Below, one piece after another: positions 43,365-53,250 of a stretch of DNA of 64,000 nucleotides; position 1 is the stretch's first letter; each line of letters starts with the position of its first letter. Below the pieces are notes generated by a model, which was given only the letters and a program-made list of their open reading frames with translations, did not search any database and had not been told where the DNA came from. The DNA is from Clostridium septicum (GTDB taxonomy: Bacteria; Bacillota; Clostridia; Clostridiales; Clostridiaceae): NCBI RefSeq assembly GCF_003606265.1, contig NZ_CP023671.1, positions 682,001 to 746,000 of the forward strand, read 5' to 3'. The translations under genes and the position numbers were made by a program.

Positions 43365-46300
43365 TTACTTTCTTTTTTTATAAATAGTAATACCTAATGC
43401 TGAAGCTATTAATCCTAATAAAGAAACTGCTCCACTTGGAACCCCTCCTGTTTGTGGTAATTTACTACCACTTGTGCTTCCTCCATTATTTGATGAACCT
43501 CCATTATTTGATGATCCCCCATTATTGGATGAGCCTCCGTTATTACCTTCATTATTCTTAGCTATAAGATTATCAAGAGCATTTCTTAAAGCTTTTTCAG
43601 AATTCTTTACCTCTTCTATAGTAGCCTCTTCGTTTCCATAAACCTCCTTAGCTTTTGCTAATGCATCACTTACAGACCTCCAACTTTCTTCTGTGTATTT
43701 GTTTGAATCACGATTTTCAGCATCCTTTATTAATTCTTCTAAAATATCTTTATTCGGCTTTAATCTTAAATTTAATTCTGCTCTTAATAATTTATCATAA
43801 ATTTGAGAAACTTCTTCTTCCATAGCATTTACATCATTAATAACTCCATTTGCTTCTGCTAAAACACCTTGTAATACATCCCAAGTTGATTTAATGTATA
43901 AATCTCCTTGTAATGTATTAATTCTTTCTACAAGCTTTATTAATTCTGACTTATCACCCTTTAAGAATGATAACTTATGCATTACTGAACTTAATCTTTC
44001 AAATGACTTATCAACATCTTCACGAGTAGCTTTTTCATTTGCCAATATTCCTTCTGCTTCTTCAAGTGCTGCTCTAAACTCTTCTACAACTACTGGAACA
44101 ACATTTTCAAGATCCTCTTCTTTTACCTTTTTAGCTTCTTCTATTGCAATTTCAAGATGTCTCTTAAATACTTCATTATTTTCATTTTCTACTAGATTAT
44201 TTATAGAATTTTCTAATGCCACCTTTGCATTATCCACCTCTTCTTGAGTTGCATTTTCCTTAGATAATATAGCTTTTGCCTCATTAAGTGCTGTTAACAT
44301 TAAATTATAACTTTCTTCTGTATAATTATCTTTAGTTATCTCTGATGCTCTATCTACTACCTCTTGTAATTCTGACTTATTAACATCTGGAGTAACTACA
44401 CCGCCCCCATCAACTTTTATTAACACTTTATTTGATGATACAGTTTTTCCATTTTCAGTAACTTCTACCCATATATCTGCTGAGCCTTTTGAAACACCAT
44501 TAATTTGTCCATTTTCTATTGTAACTACAGCTGGATTTGAAGTTTTATACTCTACAGTTGCTGATGATAAATCAACATTTTCTCCATTATTCTTTAAAGC
44601 ATTAGTATAAACATCAACTGTTTCACCTGATGCTATATTATTTATCATAGTATTTAAATTAACATATTCTATAGTTGCATTTTCTATAGATTTATTTATT
44701 TCTTTTACATAAATGTTATCTACTATTAATTCTTTAAATCCATTTCCCTTATCTATTGAAATATAGTAGTCATTTACATCTCCTGTTGTAAACTCTCTCT
44801 TTATATCTTTTTTATTTGTAGCATCTAATGGAATACTTACTAATGTTCCTTGTGACTTAGATTTAATATTTACAGTATAACCTGGATCTGCACTTGCTAA
44901 AGAATATATAAATCCTAACTCATAAGTTTTATTTGCTTCTAACTTAAATGTTGATTCCTCAGTAATTAACATTTGTCCTGTTTCGTTTGGTTGTTGATTA
45001 GTCTTTAGTGAGAATCTACCATCTAATACCCAAGTCATTTGTTGTCTACCTAAAAGATCTTTTTCTGCTAAATGGGATCTATTTGAGTGTCCTCTTCCTG
45101 GAGCTAAATAGAATGGGCTAATTCCTTCATCAACATTTTCAAAATCTTCATAGAATACATAACCATCCTTATTAGTATGTCCAGGATTATTCCATATTCT
45201 AAAGTCGTCAACATAAACAGCTGAATCTCCCTTTGCAGCAGTTAAATAAATCTCTGCTCCTGTTTCTCCTTTTGGAACTGTAAATTCAACTTCAATTCTA
45301 CTAAATCTATCATCTATCCATTTTACACCTTCACCTTGCCTTGGTTCTGATTGTCTTGTTACCATATTTGTAATATTTTTATCCCCTGATTTTACACCTA
45401 ATGTAACTTCTCTATTTCCTTCATTTTTTACCCATGCAGATATTGAATAAGTTACACCTTCTTCTAAGTCACTTATTTGTTGTTTTATTGTTGTTTCTTT
45501 TCCTGCACCTATTTTAACTAAATCATTACCTTTTCTCCTAGAATTTGTTTCATTTTCAATTATTACATGGTTTGTATTTCTTGCCTTAGTTTCAACTGTC
45601 CAGTAATTAAATGTTTGTGAATCAAATCCTGGATCTTTTATTTGAGCACCCTCTCCCCAATCTGCTATTCTCTTTTCCTCAACTTCACCTTTCATAACTA
45701 AATAAGGTTTATTTTGATCTACATCTAATTGAACTTTTCCACTTTTAACTTTAACATCTTTTACAAATGTTCTTCCTAAATCACTAAGTTCATATAATTT
45801 AACGGTAGAAATATTTTCCCAACTTTCTGGCAATTCCCATTCTGAACTTGTTCCTAATGGATTCCAATGATAAATCTTTTCATCTTCTTCTACTGGATTC
45901 CAAGGTAAAAATAATTTTGTTTTACCTATTCCTGTTGAGCCAAGTGAATTTTCAGGAGTTGTTGCCACTAATCTATTATCTCTATAATAGTTAATATTTG
46001 CTCCTTCTCTTACTGCTCTAACACCATTTTCCATTTTTATTTCATTATCAGTCATCTTCACTATAGGGAAATGTTGAAGATACTTAGTAGGTAATACTTG
46101 GTTGTAGAATACATCCATACCATATTCACCTTCTATACTATGTCTAGTTCCCCATCCGCCTGATAAAAGATGCTTATTTCCTTTTAATAATGGATCTGCT
46201 AAGAATGAATCTTGAGTATCATTCTTCATAAACCTCATTATTTTACTTTCATTTCCTCTATTAGGATATGCAGGGTCTCCACCCCAATGGGTCCATGGTA

Positions 46301-49154
46301 CTTGTTGTTCTAATGGTCCATTCATTTCTGTTGCTAACATATATCCTAATTCATTTATTTTACTTGCTAATTGATGGGCATTCCATCCATTGCCTGTATA
46401 TACATCAACATAAACCCATCCTAAATTTGGAGCATCTTCCTTTAACATATCTAATCTTCTAAATAACTCACCAGTCATTATGTCTTGTCTTTGATCCACA
46501 TAATATGCTTGATCTAACCATCCCCATCCAGGAGCATTTTCATTTACAATTGCTCCTGGATATTCAAATGCATCTTTAATATATTCTGTTGCATTTATAT
46601 GAACACCTATTTTAGCATTATACTTAGCACCTTCATTTATTAATGTATTAAAATCTTCTTTTCCACCTTGTCTAATTCCTATGTGTCCACCATAATCTGG
46701 ATGAGAATCATCATGTCCTTCTGCTTGATATCCTTTATGCAATACTAATTGTCCAAAATTATCTGTAAAGTTTGATATTTTCTTTACTGTATCTAATGAT
46801 CTTAAAAACGGATTTTGAGTATATCCTATATTAAATGCTATATAAGATAAATTATTTTTTATATCTTCTCCACCCATTGGAACTTTCATATTCTGTCTAT
46901 AAAGTATAGCTGCATCTTGCCAATCAACTGTGGAGTCTCCATTATTATCCTTAGTTATCATTACTTCTGACCATGGAAGTTCGCCTTGATATAGATTACT
47001 ACCTAATGCTGTTGTATTTTCAAGTACTTCTCTATATGTCCAAGTACCATTAGAAATACCAGTTTTCTTATAGGTACCATTTTCATCTCCTCTATTTTCT
47101 GTAGTTAAAACTACTCTATTACCGCCTTCTACAGTATTATTATTTATAGTTATTGCAAAATCACTATTATTTATAAATGCATATGTTTTTCCTCTAACTC
47201 CTGTTTGCAAATCTTCTACATCTGTAAACTCCTCAATTATATTATTCCAGTCACCTGTTGTAAGAACTGATGCTGTTTTTCCTCCATCTCTATCAGTTAC
47301 TGACGCTAAACTTTGTCCTGGGAAATTTAAAGATTGAAGCTTAGTTTCTCCATTTTCTTGTACTTCAGTAACATCCATTCTTAATTTATTTTCTTCAATT
47401 GACATTTTTAATTTAATATTCATATTAAGCTCATCAAAAGTTAATGTATATTCTAAAGAATTATTTTCCAATTTGTTTGAGCTAACTTTAGGAATGTGCT
47501 TATCTCCATTTACTTCAACAATATATAATTGCTCTTCTTCACCTATAAGTGTAGATTTATCTTCTTTCCACTCATATTGCTTTACTCTTGGGAAATTTGA
47601 ATCTAAAGTTACTTTCATTTTGTTAGATTCTATTGTTTCATATGATTCATTTACTTCAGGAGGTGCTAATGGAGTTAATTCCTCAACTCTTACATTATCT
47701 AAAGTAACAACTTTTGAACTATGCCAAGCTGATAAACCAATTTTTCCAGCTTCACTTGGAAAATTAGAAACAGAAGCTTTTCCTATTAATTGTCCATCTA
47801 TCCAAAGTGACACATTATTGTCTTCTACTTTTAATTTCATTCTATAAGTTGTATTTTGCCTAATACTAAATGAACCTGGGAAATTACCATATGACTCTTG
47901 TCCATTATTTTTTGCTTTCCATACCCAAGAACCAGCATCATAGCAAATTGCACCCCAATTATTTGCATCTTTTATTCTAAATCCAAGTCCAACTCTTCCT
48001 AAGTCAGTACTTGTTGAGAAATCAGTTTCATATATAAAATTCTTTACTGATGGTGAATTCATATCAGCTGAAGTTGATACGCCATTCATTGGCACCTTAA
48101 CTACACCATTTTCTACTGTTGCACTTCCACCACCTTGAAGTACTTGCCAATTACCACTTGTTTCTTCCGCTTCAAAGTTTGTTTCATATACAACTGCTTC
48201 ATTTCTAACTATTATATTAGCCACAGCTTTAATTTCTGTACCTGCTACTGTTCCATTAACTTTAAAAGTTCCTGGATTTAAATAACTTTCTGGTGAGATA
48301 TAATCCCACTGAACACTTCTACTAGTTTTAGAACCATCATTAAATGTTACGTTAACTTTATCTGGTAATGTTGGTTTTAATCTTGGATATGTTTCAGCTG
48401 AAACTTCATCTATACTTGTTACTTGTAATTCTGGTAATGCTTGGCTTTGTAGTGAACCAAGTTCTCCAGCTTTTAAGTAATCTACTTTTATATCTTTATT
48501 ATCAAACCAAGTTCTATATCCAAACTTACCTGCACCTGTAGGCCAACCATTTAAATTAACTACATCATTAAATATTTGCTCTCCATTAACTACTAATGTA
48601 ACTTTATTACCAACTACTCTAACGGTCATAGTTACAGCTTCACCAGCGGATATTTGTGGTCCATCTATATCGTCCTTCCATGCATTTGCTGTTTCTATTA
48701 ACCATTTTCCACCTTGGTTATATCCTATAAACGCATAGCTATTTGCACTTGTTCCTCTTAGTACTAATCCGAACCTTCCAGTAACATTATCACCTTCTGA
48801 TGGATTTAATGTAAATCTAATTTCAGCTTCTCCATCTACTAATGATGGTGATTGTTCTTCTATAAATACTAATTTATTATCTGTTGAATCTCTTTTTATA
48901 TTTAATACACCTTCATCTTTATTTTTGGAAATAGTTCCGTTACCTTGTAACCTAGTCCATGTAAGCCCTGAATCATCATCATAATTTTGCTCATATAATC
49001 CTGCTACTTTAGATTCTGCAGCTCTTTCAACTATTGGTAAATTTTGATTGGATTCTGCCAATGTTGTAACTGGTAATTGTCCTACCATAATAGCACCAGC
49101 AATTATATATGCTATATTTCTATTCATACATGATCTTTTTTTCAACTCTCTCAT
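43365..49154 (-). CDS. Secreted, LPQTG-anchored GH101 endo-alpha-N-acetylgalactosaminidase
   Basis: 1929 residues. A signal peptide (to about 33) is followed by a LamG-like domain (about 50-230), a Big_4 Ig domain (about 240-310), a second LamG-like domain (about 320-490) and the GH101 core (about 500-1170). The nucleophile is Asp917 in WVYVDVYTGNG and the acid/base Glu943 in MLATEMNGP. Carbohydrate-binding-like domains, an Ig Big_2 domain, four FIVAR repeats, a GGSSNN linker, LPQTG, a hydrophobic stretch and KKRK follow. It releases Gal-GalNAc (core 1) from mucin O-glycans at the cell surface. The start may instead be TTG at 49145, since AAAGGGG directly abuts 49154. Monocistronic. Confidence 0.9.
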   Translation of the reverse strand: MRELKKRSCMNRNIAYIIAGAIMVGQLPVTTLAESNQNLPIVERAAESKVAGLYEQNYDDDSGLTWTRLQGNGTISKNKDEGVLNIKRDSTDNKLVFIEEQSPSLVDGEAEIRFTLNPSEGDNVTGRFGLVLRGTSANSYAFIGYNQGGKWLIETANAWKDDIDGPQISAGEAVTMTVRVVGNKVTLVVNGEQIFNDVVNLNGWPTGAGKFGYRTWFDNKDIKVDYLKAGELGSLQSQALPELQVTSIDEVSAETYPRLKPTLPDKVNVTFNDGSKTSRSVQWDYISPESYLNPGTFKVNGTVAGTEIKAVANIIVRNEAVVYETNFEAEETSGNWQVLQGGGSATVENGVVKVPMNGVSTSADMNSPSVKNFIYETDFSTSTDLGRVGLGFRIKDANNWGAICYDAGSWVWKAKNNGQESYGNFPGSFSIRQNTTYRMKLKVEDNNVSLWIDGQLIGKASVSNFPSEAGKIGLSAWHSSKVVTLDNVRVEELTPLAPPEVNESYETIESNKMKVTLDSNFPRVKQYEWKEDKSTLIGEEEQLYIVEVNGDKHIPKVSSNKLENNSLEYTLTFDELNMNIKLKMSIEENKLRMDVTEVQENGETKLQSLNFPGQSLASVTDRDGGKTASVLTTGDWNNIIEEFTDVEDLQTGVRGKTYAFINNSDFAITINNNTVEGGNRVVLTTENRGDENGTYKKTGISNGTWTYREVLENTTALGSNLYQGELPWSEVMITKDNNGDSTVDWQDAAILYRQNMKVPMGGEDIKNNLSYIAFNIGYTQNPFLRSLDTVKKISNFTDNFGQLVLHKGYQAEGHDDSHPDYGGHIGIRQGGKEDFNTLINEGAKYNAKIGVHINATEYIKDAFEYPGAIVNENAPGWGWLDQAYYVDQRQDIMTGELFRRLDMLKEDAPNLGWVYVDVYTGNGWNAHQLASKINELGYMLATEMNGPLEQQVPWTHWGGDPAYPNRGNESKIMRFMKNDTQDSFLADPLLKGNKHLLSGGWGTRHSIEGEYGMDVFYNQVLPTKYLQHFPIVKMTDNEIKMENGVRAVREGANINYYRDNRLVATTPENSLGSTGIGKTKLFLPWNPVEEDEKIYHWNPLGTSSEWELPESWENISTVKLYELSDLGRTFVKDVKVKSGKVQLDVDQNKPYLVMKGEVEEKRIADWGEGAQIKDPGFDSQTFNYWTVETKARNTNHVIIENETNSRRKGNDLVKIGAGKETTIKQQISDLEEGVTYSISAWVKNEGNREVTLGVKSGDKNITNMVTRQSEPRQGEGVKWIDDRFSRIEVEFTVPKGETGAEIYLTAAKGDSAVYVDDFRIWNNPGHTNKDGYVFYEDFENVDEGISPFYLAPGRGHSNRSHLAEKDLLGRQQMTWVLDGRFSLKTNQQPNETGQMLITEESTFKLEANKTYELGFIYSLASADPGYTVNIKSKSQGTLVSIPLDATNKKDIKREFTTGDVNDYYISIDKGNGFKELIVDNIYVKEINKSIENATIEYVNLNTMINNIASGETVDVYTNALKNNGENVDLSSATVEYKTSNPAVVTIENGQINGVSKGSADIWVEVTENGKTVSSNKVLIKVDGGGVVTPDVNKSELQEVVDRASEITKDNYTEESYNLMLTALNEAKAILSKENATQEEVDNAKVALENSINNLVENENNEVFKRHLEIAIEEAKKVKEEDLENVVPVVVEEFRAALEEAEGILANEKATREDVDKSFERLSSVMHKLSFLKGDKSELIKLVERINTLQGDLYIKSTWDVLQGVLAEANGVINDVNAMEEEVSQIYDKLLRAELNLRLKPNKDILEELIKDAENRDSNKYTEESWRSVSDALAKAKEVYGNEEATIEEVKNSEKALRNALDNLIAKNNEGNNGGSSNNGGSSNNGGSSNNGGSTSGSKLPQTGGVPSGAVSLLGLIASALGITIYKKRK
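43480..43543. repeat. Short tandem repeats encoding GGSSNN
   Basis: Four near-identical 18-bp units (TTATTTGATGAACCTCCA type on the plus strand) encode the NNGGSS linker before the LPQTG motif of the GH101 protein. Third-base differences between units show they are not freshly expanded. Such tracts can change length by slippage. Confidence 0.75.
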
Positions 49155-49297
49155 CCCCTTTAATAAATTTATTAGATGTAAACATCTTCATAAATCTATA
49201 TTATACATATAATTACATATTTTCTATAATTATGTTGCGTTTATGTATAACGATATTGACTTTAAAAAATTAGGCTTATTTTATAAATAAATAAAAA

Positions 49298-49323
49298 GTT
49301 GTATCGAAATAAATCGATACAAC
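49298..49323 (-). terminator. Terminator of the PucR-type regulator gene
   Basis: GTTGTATCGA (49298-49307) / TCGATACAAC (49314-49323), 6-nt loop, followed on the minus strand by TTTTTATTTA, right after the stop at 49328. Confidence 0.85.
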
Positions 49324-49327
49324 CACC

Positions 49328-50239
49328 TTAATCTATTCTTTTACTATTTACATATAAAATATATAAAAACGTTGCTTCCTTAAAATTTCTTATATCATAT
49401 GAAGTTTCCTTTTTTATTTTTTCTATTCTATATATTAACGTGTTCCTGTGTATATATAAATTTTTTGCCGCTTGAGTTAATGAAAAGTTACATCGTAATA
49501 TTTCTTCAATAGTTAGTATAAGTTCATGATTCAAACTCTTGCAAATATTATCGTACTCGCTTTTCAAACTTTTAGAGTACTGATTTTTTAAATTATAAAT
49601 TGTATTCTCTATTTCCATATCTTTGGATATATAAACTTCTGGAACAATTTTCAATGCCTTTCCTGTTTTTATTGCTTCTGTAGCCTTCCTATATCCCTTT
49701 AAAAAGCCTTTATGGGTACCATCTAAATTTGAAACTGAAATAAATACTTTTTCCCCTGTATTTTGTATTATACTTTCTCTTAAAGAAAGCCCATGCTCAA
49801 TTTCCTCTTCCAAATCTCCAACCAATATTATTTGTTCATAAACTTCCTCAATAAAAACATCTTCTTGACAATAGCTATTTTTTATAACTTTAAGTGCCTC
49901 ACCTTTATTATTACAGTCTATTATAAATAGTTTACCCTTTCTAAACAATAAAGTTTCTTTAAAAGAATCCCACGGTTTTTCTCCTTCTAATAATAATTGA
50001 ATACTGTTATTTTTCTCAATAAATTTATCTAGGGAAAACTCTATAAATGGAATTAAAATTTCATTTTCTCTTTTTATATAAATTTTATATATACCATTAT
50101 TTATATTTATATTTTTTATAATTATATCTAAATCTAAATTTAGGTTATTAAATATTTCTTCTCCTTTATCATTAGTTAATCTATACTTAATATTTGTTTT
50201 ATCACATAACTCTTTGAGTAAATTTTTTAAATTATCCAT
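49328..50239 (-). CDS. PucR/CdaR-type transcriptional regulator
   Basis: 303 residues. The C-terminal helix-turn-helix SLTQAAKNLYIHRNTLIYRI (about 258-277) is the HTH_30 motif of PucR/CdaR proteins. The middle has a GGDEF-like sensory fold typical of the family (SLRESIIQNTGEKVFISVSN, then GYRKATEAIKTGKAL). The N-terminal sensor part is not recognised. It may respond to a sugar acid or purine product. It lies upstream of the GH101 gene on the same strand but a terminator separates them. The ATG at 50239 has GGGAG 5 nt upstream. Confidence 0.8.
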   Translation of the reverse strand: MDNLKNLLKELCDKTNIKYRLTNDKGEEIFNNLNLDLDIIIKNININNGIYKIYIKRENEILIPFIEFSLDKFIEKNNSIQLLLEGEKPWDSFKETLLFRKGKLFIIDCNNKGEALKVIKNSYCQEDVFIEEVYEQIILVGDLEEEIEHGLSLRESIIQNTGEKVFISVSNLDGTHKGFLKGYRKATEAIKTGKALKIVPEVYISKDMEIENTIYNLKNQYSKSLKSEYDNICKSLNHELILTIEEILRCNFSLTQAAKNLYIHRNTLIYRIEKIKKETSYDIRNFKEATFLYILYVNSKRID

Positions 50240-50306
50240 AGCCTCTCCCACAACAATATATACTTTAAATATTCCCTTTTATAATTTATCTAAATACTAT
50301 TATTAA

Positions 50307-50335
50307 AGCTACTAACCATAAAATGATTAGTAGCT
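50307..50335 (-). terminator. Terminator of the Nudix-like gene
   Basis: AGCTACTAA (50307-50315) / TTAGTAGCT (50327-50335) directly after the stop at 50343, followed by TTTAATAATAG on the minus strand. Confidence 0.7.
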
Positions 50336-50342
50336 AAAGTTG

Positions 50343-50723
50343 CTATTTATTAAAGCATGATAATAATCTTTCCTTTTCACCTTCTGCAAATTCATATGAA
50401 TTTAAATTATCTATGCCTATCCATTTATATGAGGTAATATCCTTACCCATATTTATACTTTCTTTTACGTTTCCAGTATAAAGTAAAATATTTTCATCAT
50501 CATTTATTTTATATTCATCTATAATTTGTAAATCAAAAATATTTACCTTTAAATCATCTTTAACAGCTCTAGTTATACATTTTTCCGTGCTCTCCTTACC
50601 TCTAAGAGTTCTACCAACCAAATACCATAACTTTGGCTCATTTCTTTTTACCTTTTTTTGAACTATTAATATATTATTAAAATCATCTTTAATAACAACA
50701 GAACAACCTACTATTTTTCCCAT
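50343..50723 (-). CDS. Nudix-like protein with degenerate Nudix box
   Basis: 126 residues with the Nudix fold order: GCSVVIKDDFNNILIVQKK, LWYLVGRTLRGKES, then IDEYKINDDENILLYTG and YKWIGIDNL. The Nudix box should read GX5EX7REUXEEXGU, but here it is GKESTEKCITRAVKDDLKV, so the first Glu of REU and both metal-binding Glu are replaced by Ala, Asp and Asp, and the Gly is lost. Catalysis is doubtful; it may be a binding or regulatory protein. GGGGG precedes the ATG. It is monocistronic. Confidence 0.65.
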   Translation of the reverse strand: MGKIVGCSVVIKDDFNNILIVQKKVKRNEPKLWYLVGRTLRGKESTEKCITRAVKDDLKVNIFDLQIIDEYKINDDENILLYTGNVKESINMGKDITSYKWIGIDNLNSYEFAEGEKERLLSCFNK

Positions 50724-50855
50724 GGATATCCCCCTTTAATATAATAGCATAAAAACATAATTACTCATTGATATTATTCTACTTTAACTTTCAATTTCCT
50801 CTGTAATATTTTACCTTAACTTAATTTTCTAACAAATTTATTAATAAATTTTACT

Positions 50856-50879
50856 TGGTAATAATTTTATTTATTACCA
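50856..50879 (-). terminator. Terminator after the DUF218 gene
   Basis: TGGTAATAA (50856-50864) / TTATTACCA (50871-50879) just after the stop at 50886, the probable end of the ABC/two-component cluster's last transcript. Confidence 0.6.
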
Positions 50880-50885
50880 TTTTTA

Positions 50886-51638
50886 CTAATCTAAAATATA
50901 TGACTTTATTACTGCTAAAAACTCTCTAGTGTACATTATTGGTATTAAAGGAAAAAATGTATTATTGGTGTAAAAGCTAATTTTTTCATATCCATTTCTC
51001 TTAGCTAACATATTACTTCTAAAAGCATGAAAATCTGATGTTACAACCTTTATTTTAACACTTTTTATCTTTCCATCTACTATATTTTCTATCTTCTCCT
51101 TAGAATAAATTAAATTTTCACTAGTACTTGTAGATTTATTTTCCATTATAATATTATCTTCTTTAACTCCATTTTTAATCAAATATCTTTTCATTGCTTC
51201 TGCTTCTGTTATATCTTCTCCTGGACCTTGTCCACCAGATACTACTATATTTATACCATTATCATAGTTTTCTATATATTCTAAAGCTTTATTTAATCGT
51301 TGCTCCAATGTCATACTAAGTTTTTCTCCCTTTAAGCCGGCACCTAGTATTATCATATAATCAGCTTTATCTATATTCTTTTTAGGATATAAAATAATAG
51401 CTGCTTCTATAGTAATAAAAATAATTATGAATACTAATATTATTGGTTTTACTACTTTTAATACCTTATTTATACCTTTGATTTTATCTTTGATAAAGTG
51501 ATATATTATTAAAATAATACCTAATATAAAAAATGAATAACTAAAACTAACTTTTCCACAAATTAAATTTATCAATACAACGTATATACATAGAACAATT
51601 CCTATTATTAAATTTATATTTTTCTTTAACTTCTCCAT
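50886..51638 (-). CDS. DUF218 (YdcF/ElyC-type) membrane protein
   Basis: 250 residues. Three hydrophobic segments in the first 85 residues are followed by an extracellular DUF218 domain: DYMIILGAGLKGEKLS, VVSGGQGPGEDITEAEAMKR, ENKSTSTSENLIYSKE and VVTSDFHAFRSNMLAKRNGY. The conserved Gly, Glu, Asn and His residues of the family are present. ElyC-type relatives act in envelope carrier-lipid metabolism; the activity of this one is unknown. AGGAGG precedes the ATG. It lies downstream of a YesM/YesN pair and a 36-residue peptide. Confidence 0.8.
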   Translation of the reverse strand: MEKLKKNINLIIGIVLCIYVVLINLICGKVSFSYSFFILGIILIIYHFIKDKIKGINKVLKVVKPIILVFIIIFITIEAAIILYPKKNIDKADYMIILGAGLKGEKLSMTLEQRLNKALEYIENYDNGINIVVSGGQGPGEDITEAEAMKRYLIKNGVKEDNIIMENKSTSTSENLIYSKEKIENIVDGKIKSVKIKVVTSDFHAFRSNMLAKRNGYEKISFYTNNTFFPLIPIMYTREFLAVIKSYILD

Positions 51639-51647
51639 ATGTCCTCC

Positions 51648-51758
51648 TTAATTAATTATAAAACTCAATAGCTTAACTAATAATATTATAATTATAAATA
51701 TTGTAACTATTAACGATGTTGCAAATCTTTTATCTGAATTAAAATCATTTTTACCCAC
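51648..51758 (-). CDS. 36-residue single-pass membrane peptide
   Basis: A GTG at 51758 starts MGKNDFNSDKRFATS followed by LIVTIFIIIILLVKLLSFII, one membrane helix, and stops at 51648-51650. It sits between the yesN-type stop (4 nt before) and the DUF218 ribosome site (stop overlaps TAAGGAGG). The tight fit, charged N-terminus and single helix suggest a real translated peptide. The ribosome site (AAGGTG) is 13 nt away, so coupling to the upstream gene is assumed. Function unknown. Confidence 0.5.
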   Translation of the reverse strand: MGKNDFNSDKRFATSLIVTIFIIIILLVKLLSFIIN

Positions 51759-51762
51759 TTTA

Positions 51763-53250
51763 TTATTTCACACCTTTATAATTACTAGGAACATCTCCTG
51801 TATATTTTTTAAAATTAGATGAAAACTGTCTATAATCACTATATCCAACTTCCTTTGCTATATTTGAAATAGAATAACCCTTTTTTAATAAATCCATTGC
51901 TTTTTCTATTCTCAACTTCCTTATGTATTCTGAAAAACCCATTCCTAGTGTTTGTTTTAATTCTCTAGACAAGTAACTTTCATTTAAATAAACACTACTT
52001 GCTACAATTTTTAGTGATATGTTTTTATTAAAATTACTATTTATAAATTTAATAGCTCTTTTTATGCTACTATCCTCTAACTCTCCCCTATACTCTCTTA
52101 TATTTTCTATTGCAACTACTATAAATGTCTCTAAATCCTTTTTCAAATAAAGCATTTGATCATAATCATTTTCTAATTCTATTGCTTCTAAAGATTCAAC
52201 CGAAATATCAAGTTCTTGAAAACCTTGTTTTACTCTAAGTATTAATTCAAATACTAACTTAATTATCTTACTTTTTTTAATTTCATTGTTACTAAAAATT
52301 TCAAATAACTTATTAACATTTTTTTCACTTTTCTTTATATCTATATTTAAAATATTATTAACTATTTCATTTACTAAATCATCTAATTTTTCATAATTAG
52401 GTTTTATATTCTCTTCTTTATTTTCATTAAAAACCTTTCCATATCCTTCATAAAAACATTTACTATATAAATTCTTTGCTCTCTTATAAAGCTCCTCTAA
52501 CTTTAAAGGTGATTCAACATTAGTTATGGATATTGTAAGTACACCTTCCACTTCTTCTATTACCTTTTTTATTAATTCCTTAAAGTTTAAATTATATTCT
52601 TCAGTTATAATTAACGCAATTCTATTTGCATGTGGTTCTACTATATATACTTTACCTAAATTAATCTTTATCCATTCTTTTATTATATAACTAATTTTAG
52701 TATTAATATTTGATTTATTATTATTTACAAAATAATCATAGCTATCATTATTAATAAGTACAATTTTTACACTATCCTCATTATTGAAGTAACTATGTAC
52801 AAACTCTATAGGAGTTTGTCCTCTTAAAATCCTTAATATCTGCTTTTCAGTAGATATAGTAGTTGTTAACCTTTCTTTTTCTATTAACTTTACTGCATTT
52901 GTAATAGCCTCGGTAAATTCTCCTACTTGAATTGGCTTTAAAATAAAGTCTAACGCATTTATTTTTACTGCTCCTCTTGCATATTGAAAATTATCATATC
53001 CTGTTATTACTACAAACTTTACATCTGGCAAAAACTTTTTTATCCTCTTTGCCATTTCTATTCCATCTATTTCTGGCATATTTATATCTGTTACTATTAT
53101 ATCTGGATTAATTTTTTCTGCTAAATCTATAGCTTCATAAGCATTTGATGCTTCTCCAAGAACATTACATTTCATTTCCTCCCATGGAATTATGCATTTA
53201 AGTCCTTTTCTTGAATAATACTCATCATCTACTATTAATACTTTAATCAC
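51763..53250 (-). CDS. YesN-type AraC-family response regulator
   Basis: 495 residues. The receiver domain (1-120) has the acidic pair DD8-9, phosphoacceptor Asp55 in VTDINMPEIDG and Lys in FILKPIQ. A long linker follows. The C-terminal AraC domain (about 395-495) has two helix-turn-helix motifs, KIVASSVYLNESYLSRELKQ and SNIAKEVGYSDYRQFSSNFK. It overlaps its kinase gene by 8 nt. Regulators of this type usually activate an adjacent ABC importer, here the operon at 55827-59693. Confidence 0.9.
   Translation of the reverse strand: MIKVLIVDDEYYSRKGLKCIIPWEEMKCNVLGEASNAYEAIDLAEKINPDIIVTDINMPEIDGIEMAKRIKKFLPDVKFVVITGYDNFQYARGAVKINALDFILKPIQVGEFTEAITNAVKLIEKERLTTTISTEKQILRILRGQTPIEFVHSYFNNEDSVKIVLINNDSYDYFVNNNKSNINTKISYIIKEWIKINLGKVYIVEPHANRIALIITEEYNLNFKELIKKVIEEVEGVLTISITNVESPLKLEELYKRAKNLYSKCFYEGYGKVFNENKEENIKPNYEKLDDLVNEIVNNILNIDIKKSEKNVNKLFEIFSNNEIKKSKIIKLVFELILRVKQGFQELDISVESLEAIELENDYDQMLYLKKDLETFIVVAIENIREYRGELEDSSIKRAIKFINSNFNKNISLKIVASSVYLNESYLSRELKQTLGMGFSEYIRKLRIEKAMDLLKKGYSISNIAKEVGYSDYRQFSSNFKKYTGDVPSNYKGVK

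Noticed and set aside
43480..43543. Short tandem repeats resembling a CRISPR array
   Set aside because: They are in-frame 18-bp units encoding a Gly/Ser/Asn linker, without unique spacers or cas genes.
43894..44247. 117-codon plus-strand frame opposite the FIVAR repeats of GH101
   Set aside because: Ser/Leu-rich mirror of Glu/Lys-rich coding repeats; no ribosome site; shadow of the real gene.
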